The notes under the pieces are model-generated. The model was not told the origin of the DNA. It was given only the letters and a program-made list of their open reading frames with translations, and ran no database searches. 64,000 nucleotides of DNA from JASGDC01 sp047606545 (lineage in GTDB: Bacteria; Actinomycetota; Actinomycetes; Actinomycetales; Micrococcaceae), in the NCBI GenBank assembly GCA_047606545.1, contig JASGEI010000016.1, positions 61,027 through 125,026 on the forward strand, read 5' to 3'. The first letter of the stretch is position 1; each line of letters begins with the position of its first letter. Made by a program: the position numbers and the translations under genes. Shown in pieces: positions 1 to 9,172 of the stretch.

Positions 1-1842
1 CTGGCAATGCCACACGCAAAAAACAAAGCAGTTAAGAAAACTACCGTACTATTTGCAAAAAGCAAAGATGGTATTGATTATGAAGCACTAGATGGCAAGC
101 CTAGTAATCTATTCTTCATGATTGCAGCTCAAGAAGGTGCAGATGATACGCATCTGAAAGTACTAGCTACTCTTTCTAGACTTCTTATTGATAAGAATTT
201 AGTTGAAAATCTTAAAGAAGCTAAAAATCCTGATGAAGTTATCAAACTCCTAGACGATGCTGAAACGGCAAAAGAAAAACAACAAAAGGAAGAAGCAGCT
301 GAACAAAAGAAAAAGGATGCCGAACTAGCGGCAGCAAGCGCAGCTGGTGGAGCCACAGCTGACACAGCATCAAAATCTGATAAACCTTATGTAATTGCAG
401 TTACTGCTTGCCCCACTGGTATTGCTCATACTTATATGGCTGAAGATAAGCTAAAAGAAACAGCAAAAGATATGGGCGTTGACATCAAGGTTGAAACTAA
501 TGGTTCTGATGGTGTCAAAAACCAGCTAACTAGTGCTGATATCGAACGTGCTAACGGTGTTATTATCGCAGCTGATAAGAATGTCTCAATGAACCGTTTT
601 GATGGCAAACCGCTAGTTAATCGTCCAGTTAAAGACGGAATTAACAAAGCAGAGGAACTAATCAATCTTGCTAAAGGTGGTAAAGCACCAATATTCCATG
701 GCGATGGCTCAGCTGATGCAGATGGTGAAGGTGCGGATGCTGGTGGTAGTGTAGGTCAAAAAATCTATAAAGATTTGATGAATGGCGTATCCCACATGCT
801 ACCTTTTGTAATTGCCGGTGGTATTACAATTGCGATTTCTTTCATGATTGACCAGTTCTTAGGCGTTCCTGAAGCTAGCTTGGATAAACTAGGAACTTTC
901 CATCCTGCTGCAAATATGTTTAATGAAATTGGTAGTGCAGCATTCATGTTTATGTTGCCTGTACTTGCTGGTTTCATTGCATCAAGTATTGCGGACCGTC
1001 CAGGTCTAGTAGCTGGTTTCGCAGCTGGTGCACTTGCTAATGCTGGCGGTGCTGGCTTCCTTGGCGCACTTGTTGGTGGCTTCCTAGCTGGTTACGTAAT
1101 CGTTTACTTAAAGAAAGGTCTGGCTAATCTGCCTAGATCACTTGATGGTATTAAAACTATCTTATTCTATCCATTCCTTGGTTTGATAATTACTGGTCTT
1201 TTGATGTTGCTAATTAACGTTCCAATGAAAGCTATTAACGATGGCTTAACTAACTTCTTAAATGGTTTGAATGGTTCTAGTGCAGTAATCCTAGGTATTT
1301 TAGTAGGCGGCATGATGGCAATAGACCTTGGTGGTCCTATTAATAAAGCAGCCTATGTGTTCGGTACCGGTACACTAGCATCCACAGTAGCAACTGGTGG
1401 TTCAGTAGTGATGGCTGCAGTAATGGCTGGTGGCATGGTTCCACCTCTTGCAGTATTCGTAGCAACTAGATTATTTAAGAAGAAGTTCGATAAGACACAG
1501 CAAGAAGCTGGTATGACTAACATCGTGATGGGTCTATCTTTCGTAACTGAAGGGGCAATCCCATTCGCAGCTTCTGACCCAGCTCGTATTATCCCAAGCT
1601 TCGTAGTTGGTTCTGCTACTGCAGGTGGTCTAGTTGGTGCTTTCGGTATTAAACTACTTGCGCCTCACGGTGGTATCTTTGTGATGCTTCTATCTAACCA
1701 TCCATTGCTATACATGCTATTCATTGCAATTGGTGCAGTTATTTCAGGTGTCATCTACGGTGTTATTAAGAAACCACTTGATACTGATGATGACGTAAAA
1801 GTTGTTAAGGAAGAAAAGAAAGCTGAAAAAGTAGCAGCTTAA
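1..1842 (+). CDS. fruA: PTS fructose transporter EIIABC, 5' end outside window
   Basis: This is a fructose-type phosphotransferase permease that imports the sugar with phosphorylation. The reading frame is open from base 1, so the gene starts to the left of the window. The EIIA phosphohistidine lies in the MPHAK motif at the very start (fifth codon seen). A Lys/Glu/Ala-rich linker follows, then an EIIB domain whose active cysteine is in the ACPTGIAHTYMA motif (codon 137 of the visible frame). The rest, from about base 745, is the EIIC membrane domain with the typical TEGAIPFA segment. A lysine-rich tail ends the protein and a strong terminator follows. The single-chain A-B-C arrangement is usual for FruA; a mannose-type substrate cannot be excluded. 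Confidence 0.93.
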   Translation: MAMPHAKNKAVKKTTVLFAKSKDGIDYEALDGKPSNLFFMIAAQEGADDTHLKVLATLSRLLIDKNLVENLKEAKNPDEVIKLLDDAETAKEKQQKEEAAEQKKKDAELAAASAAGGATADTASKSDKPYVIAVTACPTGIAHTYMAEDKLKETAKDMGVDIKVETNGSDGVKNQLTSADIERANGVIIAADKNVSMNRFDGKPLVNRPVKDGINKAEELINLAKGGKAPIFHGDGSADADGEGADAGGSVGQKIYKDLMNGVSHMLPFVIAGGITIAISFMIDQFLGVPEASLDKLGTFHPAANMFNEIGSAAFMFMLPVLAGFIASSIADRPGLVAGFAAGALANAGGAGFLGALVGGFLAGYVIVYLKKGLANLPRSLDGIKTILFYPFLGLIITGLLMLLINVPMKAINDGLTNFLNGLNGSSAVILGILVGGMMAIDLGGPINKAAYVFGTGTLASTVATGGSVVMAAVMAGGMVPPLAVFVATRLFKKKFDKTQQEAGMTNIVMGLSFVTEGAIPFAASDPARIIPSFVVGSATAGGLVGAFGIKLLAPHGGIFVMLLSNHPLLYMLFIAIGAVISGVIYGVIKKPLDTDDDVKVVKEEKKAEKVAA

Positions 1843-1859
1843 TCACTACCTAATAGAAT

Positions 1860-1892
1860 GGATACCTTCTTTAAGAAGGTATCCATTTTTTA
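1860..1892 (+). terminator. Rho-independent terminator of fruA
   Basis: Perfect 11-bp stem (1860-1870 with 1874-1884), 3-nt loop, followed by a run of T residues. It lies 17 bp after the fruA stop codon. Confidence 0.9.
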
Positions 1893-1972
1893 TATCTAAG
1901 TGTTACTTTTTTCATTAAATGGTACTTGTATTTGGGTATCATTTGTTAGGATAAGTACCACTTAGCATAAAT

Positions 1973-3058
1973 CTATGACAGCATCTTTCTTTTTAAAATT
2001 TCACCACGCAAAAAGTTATATATATAACCAATGGCTAATATTACTCCTGATAACATCAATATTTCAGGCATCAATGGATTAACAATCTTTTTAACGAAAG
2101 CAAAAAAGAACCACCAAAAAATCATAAATATAGGAACTACCCAAACTTTAACTCTACTAAAAGACATAAAAATTTTATTGACTTTAGATAATACCCTACT
2201 CCACGGCACGAAGGCTGCGTACGCCACAAAAGCAGGTTCGTAGAAAATACTAAGAGTGTAATTAATACCTATATGAAAGAATATTAAAAAACTTGGAGCT
2301 AATTTCCAATATCGCCAACCAAAGAAAAACAACAATAGTGGCAGACCTTCTACTAATACTGTTGAATAATCAAAAAATTTCCAAAAAGGATAAAAAGTAA
2401 TATGAGAGAACATATCAGGAATTTTCCCTGAAGTTAATCCACCCAGATAATACTGGAAAAAATATCCTTCAGTTGCAGTGTTCTTTGGATTTAACCAGCC
2501 AGAAGTTGCTTTAGCAAAATCAGCTGTAAAAAGCCATAAGCTGATTGTTAATGCTAACCAGCGTATAACCCAAGGATGAAAGGTTTTATGAAGATTTACT
2601 CTTTTATTTAAAAAATTTCTACTATCTATAGAATATGCATTACCCCATCCAGAAAATGCCATAATCATAGGTACAATTGCAATAATAATACCATGGTCCA
2701 ATTTTCCTAATGCAAAAGTAAAGCCATTAGCAATAATCATATTTATGCCAAATAGCACTGAAACCATTGGCGTAAGAAATCCAAATAAAATAGAAGTAGC
2801 TGTAAATAAGTAAATAACTTGAAATAAAACTAAAACCCAAAAAGGTGGGAAGCTGTGGAAAAGTTCTAACATTCCAGGAAATGAATGGTACATTTCACTA
2901 GGAATTCCTGCATTTACTGAATACTTTGAATATTGCAAAAGGATAATTATCCCAAAAAGAATTCTGTATATAGCTATATCATAGATACCAATTCCACCCG
3001 GATCATTTAACCAACGGCGGAATTTACTTGTTGCTAAAAATAATTTTATATTACTCAT
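1973..3058 (-). CDS. Polytopic membrane protein, HTTM-like
   Basis: A 361-residue membrane protein with roughly eight hydrophobic segments and a short charged N-terminus. The segment GFTFALGKLDHG and the overall pattern resemble the HTTM (vitamin-K-dependent carboxylase-like) family found in actinobacteria. I recognise the family only from pattern. Its start overlaps the stop of the upstream small secreted protein by 4 bp, so the two are translationally coupled in a three-gene operon with the FAD enzyme at 3521-4951. The function is unknown; a membrane redox or lipid-modifying role is inferred from the operon only. Confidence 0.6.
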   Translation of the reverse strand: MSNIKLFLATSKFRRWLNDPGGIGIYDIAIYRILFGIIILLQYSKYSVNAGIPSEMYHSFPGMLELFHSFPPFWVLVLFQVIYLFTATSILFGFLTPMVSVLFGINMIIANGFTFALGKLDHGIIIAIVPMIMAFSGWGNAYSIDSRNFLNKRVNLHKTFHPWVIRWLALTISLWLFTADFAKATSGWLNPKNTATEGYFFQYYLGGLTSGKIPDMFSHITFYPFWKFFDYSTVLVEGLPLLLFFFGWRYWKLAPSFLIFFHIGINYTLSIFYEPAFVAYAAFVPWSRVLSKVNKIFMSFSRVKVWVVPIFMIFWWFFFAFVKKIVNPLMPEILMLSGVILAIGYIYNFLRGEILKRKMLS

Positions 3059-3537
3059 TTATTTATACTCTCGCTAAAATCAATAACTGTAGTTTTGCTA
3101 CTACCTACTTGCTCTGTTTTACCATTTTGAGATTTCATAGTTACTTGAACAATTTTTACTTTGGCAACATTAGGGTGACTTTTTACTAGGGAGTTATATA
3201 CCCAACTATTAATATCTGAATTTTTCATTTTTTCAGGTGTGAAGGCAAAATTCTTCCTAAAAACCATTTCTGCACTTTGCGTAGTCTTTGGGAGTAAGGC
3301 ATCTGGAGTAAGCTGATATGAGCTTCCATCTTTATCTATTCCATAAATATTAAACTGTTTAGTTTCTTGCCCACCTCCGGCAGGAATTTTAGGTACCCCC
3401 TCAAATGGTGGAGCAAGTAAATTAGGGTAAGGTTCTTCACCAGTTTTTTTCATAACATGATGTTGTATAGGCAAAATTAAAGCAGTTAAAAGAAAAATAA
3501 CTAACACATAAAAAGCTTGTCTATTTGTCTTTATCAT
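3055..3537 (-). CDS. Small membrane-anchored/exported protein
   Basis: About 160 residues. The N-terminal segment (MIKTNRQAFYVLVIFLLTAL) is a signal anchor, followed by an extracytoplasmic domain with a PAGGGQ stretch and no cysteine. I chose the ATG at 3537 because it overlaps the end of the upstream FAD oxidoreductase (stop at 3521-3523) and lies in a better context than the upstream in-frame start. It is the middle gene of a tightly overlapping three-gene operon. No family recognised; constant pairing with an HTTM-like protein suggests the two act together in the membrane. Confidence 0.6.
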   Translation of the reverse strand: MIKTNRQAFYVLVIFLLTALILPIQHHVMKKTGEEPYPNLLAPPFEGVPKIPAGGGQETKQFNIYGIDKDGSSYQLTPDALLPKTTQSAEMVFRKNFAFTPEKMKNSDINSWVYNSLVKSHPNVAKVKIVQVTMKSQNGKTEQVGSSKTTVIDFSESINK

Positions 3538-4951
3538 TTCGTTTTTCCTTTCTACATGCAAATTTTGCAGCGTTATAACCACTCATACCATGCACTCCAG
3601 GACCTGGAAATGTAGCTGAAGAACACAGAAAAACGTTAGGAATTTTTGTATTCCATGGAGTGAAACTAAATTTAGGGCGAGAAAAAAATTGAGATAGTAA
3701 ATTATCACCACTTGATATATCTCCGCCGATGTAATTACGATTATATTCTTCGTACTGAACCGCATTTATAGTGTGTGAATCAATAATTAAATCACGAATC
3801 CCTGGAGCGAATTTTTCAACCCTATTTAATATTAAATCTGTAGGATCTTCGTTATAGTATGCTGGCACATGTGTATATAACCATGCCGTATCATAACCCT
3901 TCGGTGCCCTACTATCATCAAAAGTTGAAGGCTGTGAAACTAAAACGTAAGGTTCATCGGGTATTTTACCGTTGGCTACAGTATTTTCAGCCAAAACAAC
4001 TTCGGAAGCTTCACCACCGATATGAACTGTACCTGCCTTATGTAGTTCTTTATCATTCCAAGGAATTGGTCCAGACATTGCTAGATCTAATTTAGCAACT
4101 GCATTACCGTATTTGAATTTTTTCAAAGCATTAATTGATGAGCTAGGTAATTTATCTTCAAAAATATTGATAAAGTCTCTAACAGATGTATCAAAGAAAA
4201 CAATATCCGCACCGGCTAGTTGACTTTCATCGGTAATAACTGCATCACAAATAACTTTTCCATTATTGGACTCTAGTTTTTTTTGCAGGAAATTAATAAT
4301 TTGTTGTGAGCCACCTCGTATGATAGGCCAACCACTCGACTGAGATAATCCCGTTAATGACATTCCTACAAAACTTGAAGGTAAACTAGGTAATTTAACA
4401 TTAGTATGAGCAGAAACTCCAGATATTAAAGCTCTGGCTTTCATACCTTTAAATACACCTTTATCAGTACTTTGTAAAAGTGAATTAATCCCAAAATTAA
4501 GTGCTGGGCTAACCACTTTCAACTTTGAAGCATCAATAAGTGGTTTTAAAAATAATTCTCCCATTTTATATGGATCATCAGAAAATTTTGAAAAAATATT
4601 TAACCAACGCTGCTCATCAATATCTAATCCTTCTGCAGTTTTTTTAATATCACGATAAGCATAAGCAGATTCTGTTTTTGTAATCGGTTGGGCGAAAGAC
4701 AATTCTGGAATGATGAAATCTAATTCTTTATCCATACCAAGTTCTTTAAAATATGGAGAAGCTAATGCCATAGGATGTACTGCCGAGCATATATCATGAG
4801 TAAATCCTTCTTTAGTTAAAGAAGCACTCCTACTACCACCGCCAGGAGTATTGTTAGCTTCAAAAACAGTTACATCATATCCTCTTTCAGACATATATAC
4901 AGCAGCAGCCATGCCATTAGGGCCACTACCTACTACATAAACCTTTTTCAT
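3521..4951 (-). CDS. FAD-dependent oxidoreductase, phytoene-desaturase (CrtI) superfamily
   Basis: A 476-residue flavoprotein. The N-terminus has the Rossmann FAD-binding motif (VVGSGPNGMAAAVYMSERGY) followed by the CrtI/amine-oxidase signature with GGGSRSASL. A C-terminal FAD-contact region contains PGPGVHGMSGYNAA. This is the architecture of the actinobacterial branch of NAD(P)/FAD desaturase-like enzymes, many of which are not carotenoid enzymes. No crtB, crtE or cyclase lies nearby, so a carotenoid role is not supported here. A TTG three codons upstream is an alternative start; the ATG at 4951 was preferred. First gene of the operon with the small secreted and HTTM-like proteins. Confidence 0.75.
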   Translation of the reverse strand: MKKVYVVGSGPNGMAAAVYMSERGYDVTVFEANNTPGGGSRSASLTKEGFTHDICSAVHPMALASPYFKELGMDKELDFIIPELSFAQPITKTESAYAYRDIKKTAEGLDIDEQRWLNIFSKFSDDPYKMGELFLKPLIDASKLKVVSPALNFGINSLLQSTDKGVFKGMKARALISGVSAHTNVKLPSLPSSFVGMSLTGLSQSSGWPIIRGGSQQIINFLQKKLESNNGKVICDAVITDESQLAGADIVFFDTSVRDFINIFEDKLPSSSINALKKFKYGNAVAKLDLAMSGPIPWNDKELHKAGTVHIGGEASEVVLAENTVANGKIPDEPYVLVSQPSTFDDSRAPKGYDTAWLYTHVPAYYNEDPTDLILNRVEKFAPGIRDLIIDSHTINAVQYEEYNRNYIGGDISSGDNLLSQFFSRPKFSFTPWNTKIPNVFLCSSATFPGPGVHGMSGYNAAKFACRKEKRNDKDK

Positions 4952-5021
4952 AAATTTCAACTTATCTTTACGTTTAGTAAGTAAAAGCTCCAGACAATTT
5001 TACAGAAAGGAACTTATTTGG

Positions 5022-5103
5022 TGGCGGATGAGGGATTCGAACCCCCGTAGGCTGAGCCAGCTGATTTACAGTCAGATTCCTTTGGCCACTCGGACAATCC
5101 GCC
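5022..5103 (-). tRNA. tRNA-Tyr (GTA)
   Basis: Read on the minus strand, a class II tRNA with 7-bp acceptor stem GGCGGAT/ATCCGCC, anticodon GTA in the loop CTGTAAA, a long variable arm and a TTCGAAT T-loop. A CCA is encoded directly after the discriminator A (to 5019). Confidence 0.97.
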
Positions 5104-5170
5104 AATGTTGAAAATACCAACTTAACTATTGTACTAAGAAAGTCACATAAACGCTAATCAATTTAAGCAC

Positions 5171-5176
5171 TATAAT
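5171..5176 (+). promoter_or_regulatory. -10 element of yajQ
   Basis: TATAAT 30 bp before the yajQ ATG, with ribosome binding site AAAGGAAAAG between them. I see no convincing -35 hexamer. Confidence 0.4.
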
Positions 5177-5206
5177 TAAGTTAACTGCGTAGAAAGGAAA
5201 AGAATT

Positions 5207-5695
5207 ATGGCAGATTCTTCTTTTGACATTGTAAGCAAAGTCGACCAACAAGAAGTAGCAAACGCGCTAAATCAAGCAAGCAAAGAAATTCGTCAACGTT
5301 ACGATTTTCGTGGGGTAAATGCAAGTATTGAACAAAGTGGCGAAAAAATAACTATGAAAGCTAACTCTGAAGAACGTGTTAAAGCTGTTCTAGATGTTTT
5401 CCAATCAAAACTTGTTAAACGTGGCATTTCATTGAAATCTCTAGATGCTGGGGAACCTTATGCTTCAGGTAAAGAGTACCGCTTAGAAGCAAACACTAAA
5501 GAAGGTATTGACCGTGATATTGCAAAGAAGATTAACAAGAAAATTAAAGATGACGGACCTAAAGGGGTAAAGTCACAAATTCAAGGTGATGAATTACGTG
5601 TCAGCTCTAAAAAGCGTGATGATTTACAAGAAGTTATCGCATTGCTTAAAGGCGAAGATTTCGACGTTGATTTACAATTCGTAAACTACCGTTAA
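5207..5695 (+). CDS. yajQ: YajQ family nucleotide-binding protein
   Basis: A 162-residue cytosolic protein of the YajQ (DUF520) family. It begins with the conserved ADSSFDIVSKVDQQEV segment, followed by RYDFRG near residue 35 and the C-terminal DFDVDLQFVNYR that closes the family. In other bacteria YajQ proteins bind cyclic-di-GMP or RNA; the ligand here is not visible from sequence. The length is standard. It forms a single-gene unit with its own -10 element and terminator, and is convergent with htpX. Confidence 0.93.
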   Translation: MADSSFDIVSKVDQQEVANALNQASKEIRQRYDFRGVNASIEQSGEKITMKANSEERVKAVLDVFQSKLVKRGISLKSLDAGEPYASGKEYRLEANTKEGIDRDIAKKINKKIKDDGPKGVKSQIQGDELRVSSKKRDDLQEVIALLKGEDFDVDLQFVNYR

Positions 5696-5704
5696 AACTT
5701 AAAC

Positions 5705-5740
5705 AAAAAGGGACTAGCTGATATCAGCTAGTCCCTTTTT
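5705..5740 (+). terminator. Bidirectional terminator between yajQ and htpX
   Basis: A 13-bp perfect palindromic stem (from GGGACTAG) flanked by an A tract on the left and a T tract on the right, so it can terminate both convergent genes. Confidence 0.9.
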
Positions 5741-5764
5741 GGTGCTTAAATTTATTTAATCCCC

Positions 5765-6712
5765 TTAATTATTATCTAAGTAAGGATTATAATTTTCTTC
5801 TTCAGCTTGCTTCCTCTTATGGTACTGTGACTCAATAGTTAGACCTTTTGCACTCATCTGTGCTTCCATTTGCTGCAAACGAGCAATTCTATCTGCCATT
5901 GGTGGGTGAGTAGACATTGCATCACGTACTCTAGAACCAAATGGATTAGCAATCATTGCATGTGCAGCATTTTGTACTCTCTGATTTTGTGGCAATGGCG
6001 CTTGATTAACTCCAGACTCCAATTTGTGTAACGCTGAAGCTAAAGCTAATGGATCCTGAGATAGCTTAGAACCATCTTCATCAGCATCGTATTCACGAGT
6101 ACGACTAATCATTAGTTGAACCATAGTAGCAGCCATCGGGGCAAGTAGTGGCATTAAGAAACCTAATGGTCCAGCATCACGACCACGATTACGCATGTTA
6201 GCATACATTGACATCTGAGCACCTGTCGTAATAATACCGGCAGCAGCTGATGCGATGGATGAAGTCAGAATGTCACGGTTATAAACGTGCATTAACTCAT
6301 GAGCTAATACTCCACGAAGTTCACGCTCGTTCAAAAGTTGTAAAATACCTTGGGTACAACACACTGCTGCATGACTTGGATTACGACCAGTTGCAAAAGC
6401 ATTAGGAGACATAGTGGGAGCTACATAAAGTCTTGGCATTGGCTCTCCAGCTTTTTCAGAAAGCTCTTGCACAATCCGATACATTGCTGGCTGCTGTTCA
6501 GGGGAAACTGGAACTGCTCGCATTGAACGAATCGCAATCTTGTCAGAGTTCCAGTACGTCATCGCCGTAGAAAATAATCCGAATACCATAAATAGCGGTA
6601 GTATTCGATAGTCACCAACGTATTGGGCCAATGCACCGCCGACACCTAGGATAATTACCCACATTACCCCAAAAAGTAAAGCTGTCTTTAAACCGTTATA
6701 GTGCTTAGTCAT
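5765..6712 (-). CDS. htpX: Membrane zinc metalloprotease HtpX
   Basis: A 315-residue M48B protease that degrades damaged membrane proteins. Two hydrophobic segments lie at the N-terminus, then the catalytic HELMH motif at residues 138-142 (zinc ligands H138 and H142, catalytic E139). A further pair of hydrophobic segments follows, and then the third-ligand region in SRTREYDADEDGS. The C-terminal DAMSTHPPMADRIARL segment is typical of the family. It reads opposite to yajQ and lies upstream-to-downstream after fprA with a 42-bp gap, possibly one transcript. Confidence 0.95.
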   Translation of the reverse strand: MTKHYNGLKTALLFGVMWVIILGVGGALAQYVGDYRILPLFMVFGLFSTAMTYWNSDKIAIRSMRAVPVSPEQQPAMYRIVQELSEKAGEPMPRLYVAPTMSPNAFATGRNPSHAAVCCTQGILQLLNERELRGVLAHELMHVYNRDILTSSIASAAAGIITTGAQMSMYANMRNRGRDAGPLGFLMPLLAPMAATMVQLMISRTREYDADEDGSKLSQDPLALASALHKLESGVNQAPLPQNQRVQNAAHAMIANPFGSRVRDAMSTHPPMADRIARLQQMEAQMSAKGLTIESQYHKRKQAEEENYNPYLDNN

Positions 6713-6754
6713 AGCTTTATTCTAATAATCCTAACTGAAGTTTTACTGTACTTT

Positions 6755-8116
6755 TTATGAAGTTTTTCTAGAAATTTCTACCATATCTTCACGAGGTACT
6801 ACTTTAATACGCTCGCGCTTTACACCCTCATAAGACTTACCAAGCTCACGTTCATAATCATCAAGTGCTAACCAGCCATCCCAAGTAGTGTAATGAATAT
6901 CTTTATCCTCTAGGACCTTAGCAAAATCAGCATCTTCTACTGGCGCTTCAAAGTTAGGTTCATCTTCAATGAAGTGCTTAATTGTTTCCATAGCATCGGA
7001 TTTAGTATGACCGATTAGCCCTACTGGTCCACGTTTAATCCAGCCAGTAGCATATAGACCAGATAATGGCTTACCTTCATCATCAACTATGCGACCTTCT
7101 TCATTTTGGATAACACCACGTTTGCCATCAAATGGAATCTGATCAAGTTCAGAACCAAAGTAACCAATAGCACGGTAAACTGCTTGAACTGGATACTCTA
7201 TAAATTCACCAGTACCCTCAACTTGACCATTCCCAACAAGCTTATTTCGCTCAAACTTAATACCTGTTACTTTACCGTATTCACCTTTAATCTCAACTGG
7301 GTTATGCAAGAAATGTAAGTGCAATCTACGACTAGCACCAGTACCTTCATCATCAATAAGCCAGTTTTGTAGTGTCTTCATCATAACTTTAGTCTGGTTA
7401 TTAGATTCAATCTCAGCCATATCAGACTCATCTAAATCAAAGTCTTCTGGATATAGCACGATATCTACATCATTAACTTTGCCAAGTTCACGCAATTCAA
7501 GTGGCGTAAATTTAATTTGCGCAGGACCGCGACGCCCAAATACATGTACATCAGTAACTGGTGATTTCTTCAAACCTTCGTAAACATTATCTGGAATTTC
7601 AGTAGTCAATAAGTCATCTGCATGCTTAGCTAGAATACGAGATACATCTAGTGCCACATTACCGTTACCTAGGACTGCGATTTCTTTAGCATTAAGATCC
7701 CAAGTGCGCGACACATCAGGATGACCATCAAACCACGATACAAAGTCAGCTGCACCGTAAGAGCCTTCTAAATCAGCACCCGGAATATCTATAGCTGCGT
7801 CTTTCACTGCACCTGTAGCAAAAATAACTGCATGATAATGCTTCTGTAAATCTTCTAAAGTTATGTCTTTACCATAGTCAACATTGCCAAAGAAACGAAT
7901 ATCACCACGATCCATAACTTTGTGTAATGCCATGATGATACCTTTAATACGAGGGTGGTCTGGAGCTACACCGTAACGAATTAATCCAAAAGGTGCCGGG
8001 TAACGATCAAATAAATCAATACTAACTTCAAAGTCCTTATCAGCTTTCGCAAGAATATCTGCTGCATAAACTCCAGCTGGACCAGAACCAATAACGGCTA
8101 CCCGTACTTTTGACAT
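6755..8116 (-). CDS. fprA: Ferredoxin/adrenodoxin-type NADP+ reductase
   Basis: A 453-residue FAD enzyme of the FprA/adrenodoxin reductase group, which passes electrons between NADPH and ferredoxin. The N-terminal FAD motif is GSGPAGVYAADILAKA. A second Rossmann motif, GNGNVALDVSRIL, lies near residue 150 and binds NADP, and GWIKRGPVGLIGHTKSDA near residue 360 is the family's C-terminal FAD-contact signature. It sits 17 bp downstream of the polyprenyl synthase, so it is probably co-transcribed with the menaquinone genes. Confidence 0.93.
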   Translation of the reverse strand: MSKVRVAVIGSGPAGVYAADILAKADKDFEVSIDLFDRYPAPFGLIRYGVAPDHPRIKGIIMALHKVMDRGDIRFFGNVDYGKDITLEDLQKHYHAVIFATGAVKDAAIDIPGADLEGSYGAADFVSWFDGHPDVSRTWDLNAKEIAVLGNGNVALDVSRILAKHADDLLTTEIPDNVYEGLKKSPVTDVHVFGRRGPAQIKFTPLELRELGKVNDVDIVLYPEDFDLDESDMAEIESNNQTKVMMKTLQNWLIDDEGTGASRRLHLHFLHNPVEIKGEYGKVTGIKFERNKLVGNGQVEGTGEFIEYPVQAVYRAIGYFGSELDQIPFDGKRGVIQNEEGRIVDDEGKPLSGLYATGWIKRGPVGLIGHTKSDAMETIKHFIEDEPNFEAPVEDADFAKVLEDKDIHYTTWDGWLALDDYERELGKSYEGVKRERIKVVPREDMVEISRKTS

Positions 8117-8133
8117 AACTTTCTTACCCTCTT

Positions 8134-9123
8134 CTATGTATCTCGTTCAACTACGGCTATTGCAAAATCTTGTAATGCTTGTTTTGCCGCATTATCTGGC
8201 AAAGGAGCTAAAACTTCTTTAGCATCATTAGCCCATTGGCGAGCAATTTCCCAAGCCTGTTCAGTTACTTCATGATTTGCTAATACTTCAATTGCCTCTT
8301 GTAAGGCTTTATCTGAACTTAAATTTGCATCTATCGCAGCTATCGCAGCTTTATCACCAGTTTTTCTTAGCAATAATGTTGGTAACGTAGGCACCCCTTC
8401 ACGTAAGTCTGTACCCGTATTTTTACCTGATTGCTTCTTGGTGCTTGTCACATCGATAATATCATCAGCTAACTGGAAAGCAGTACCCACTTTTTCCCCG
8501 TATTGGCGCAAAATTTCACGAGTACCTTTATTAACTCCAGAAAACATCGCTCCAAATTCACTTGCCATTGCAATTAATGAACTAGTTTTATCAGACATAA
8601 CTTGCAAGTAGTGCTCGTAAGGATCTTCCTCAGCTTGTGGCCCCACAGTTTCATGAAGCTGACCTAAGCAAAGTCGCTCAAAAGTTCTAGCTTGCAAACC
8701 TAGTGCTTCACCACCAAGTGCAGATACAATAATTGATGCTTTCGCAAATAAAATATCACCAGTTAAAATTGCGGCATTATTGCCCCATAAAGTATGAGCT
8801 GTTTTAGTGCCACGGCGTAATTCTGCTGAATCCATTACATCGTCATGGTAAAGGCTAGCAAGATGCGTAAGTTCTACAGCAACTGCAGCATCAATAACAT
8901 TTTTTTCCTTGAAATTCTTCCCAAATTTACTACAAAGAATAGTGAGCATTGGACGCACTCGCTTGCCGCCAGCTTTCATTAAATGTTTAGAAGTTTGATT
9001 AGTAAAGAAATCTTTTTGAGTTAATACTTCATCAAGTCGCTGCTCTACTTGTTGCATAGTAACTAGAAGCTCGGTGCCTAATTCGGTATTAATATTTTCT
9101 AAACCAAAACCTTTCTTAGCCAT
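8134..9123 (-). CDS. Long-chain polyprenyl diphosphate synthase (menaquinone side chain)
   Basis: A trans-prenyltransferase of about 329 residues. The first aspartate-rich motif, DDVMD, begins at residue 94 and the second, DDIID, about 130 residues later; GGKRVRP lies before the first. The ATG at 9123 follows a purine-rich AGGAAA site, so it is preferred to the GTG two codons upstream. Position next to menG implies that it makes the isoprenoid tail of menaquinone (heptaprenyl/octaprenyl type). The chain length cannot be read from the sequence with confidence. Confidence 0.92.
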   Translation of the reverse strand: MAKKGFGLENINTELGTELLVTMQQVEQRLDEVLTQKDFFTNQTSKHLMKAGGKRVRPMLTILCSKFGKNFKEKNVIDAAVAVELTHLASLYHDDVMDSAELRRGTKTAHTLWGNNAAILTGDILFAKASIIVSALGGEALGLQARTFERLCLGQLHETVGPQAEEDPYEHYLQVMSDKTSSLIAMASEFGAMFSGVNKGTREILRQYGEKVGTAFQLADDIIDVTSTKKQSGKNTGTDLREGVPTLPTLLLRKTGDKAAIAAIDANLSSDKALQEAIEVLANHEVTEQAWEIARQWANDAKEVLAPLPDNAAKQALQDFAIAVVERDT

Positions 9124-9172
9124 CAGCACTAGTTTCCTTTTCCTACAACAATTTTATTCAATAGCAATTAAT

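Noticed and set aside
3521..4951. Carotenoid phytoene desaturase role for the FAD enzyme.
   Set aside because: No other carotenoid gene is nearby and the family is broad, so only the superfamily was assigned.
5022..5103. Possible attachment site at tRNA-Tyr.
   Set aside because: No repeat of its 3' end and no integrase is visible in the window.
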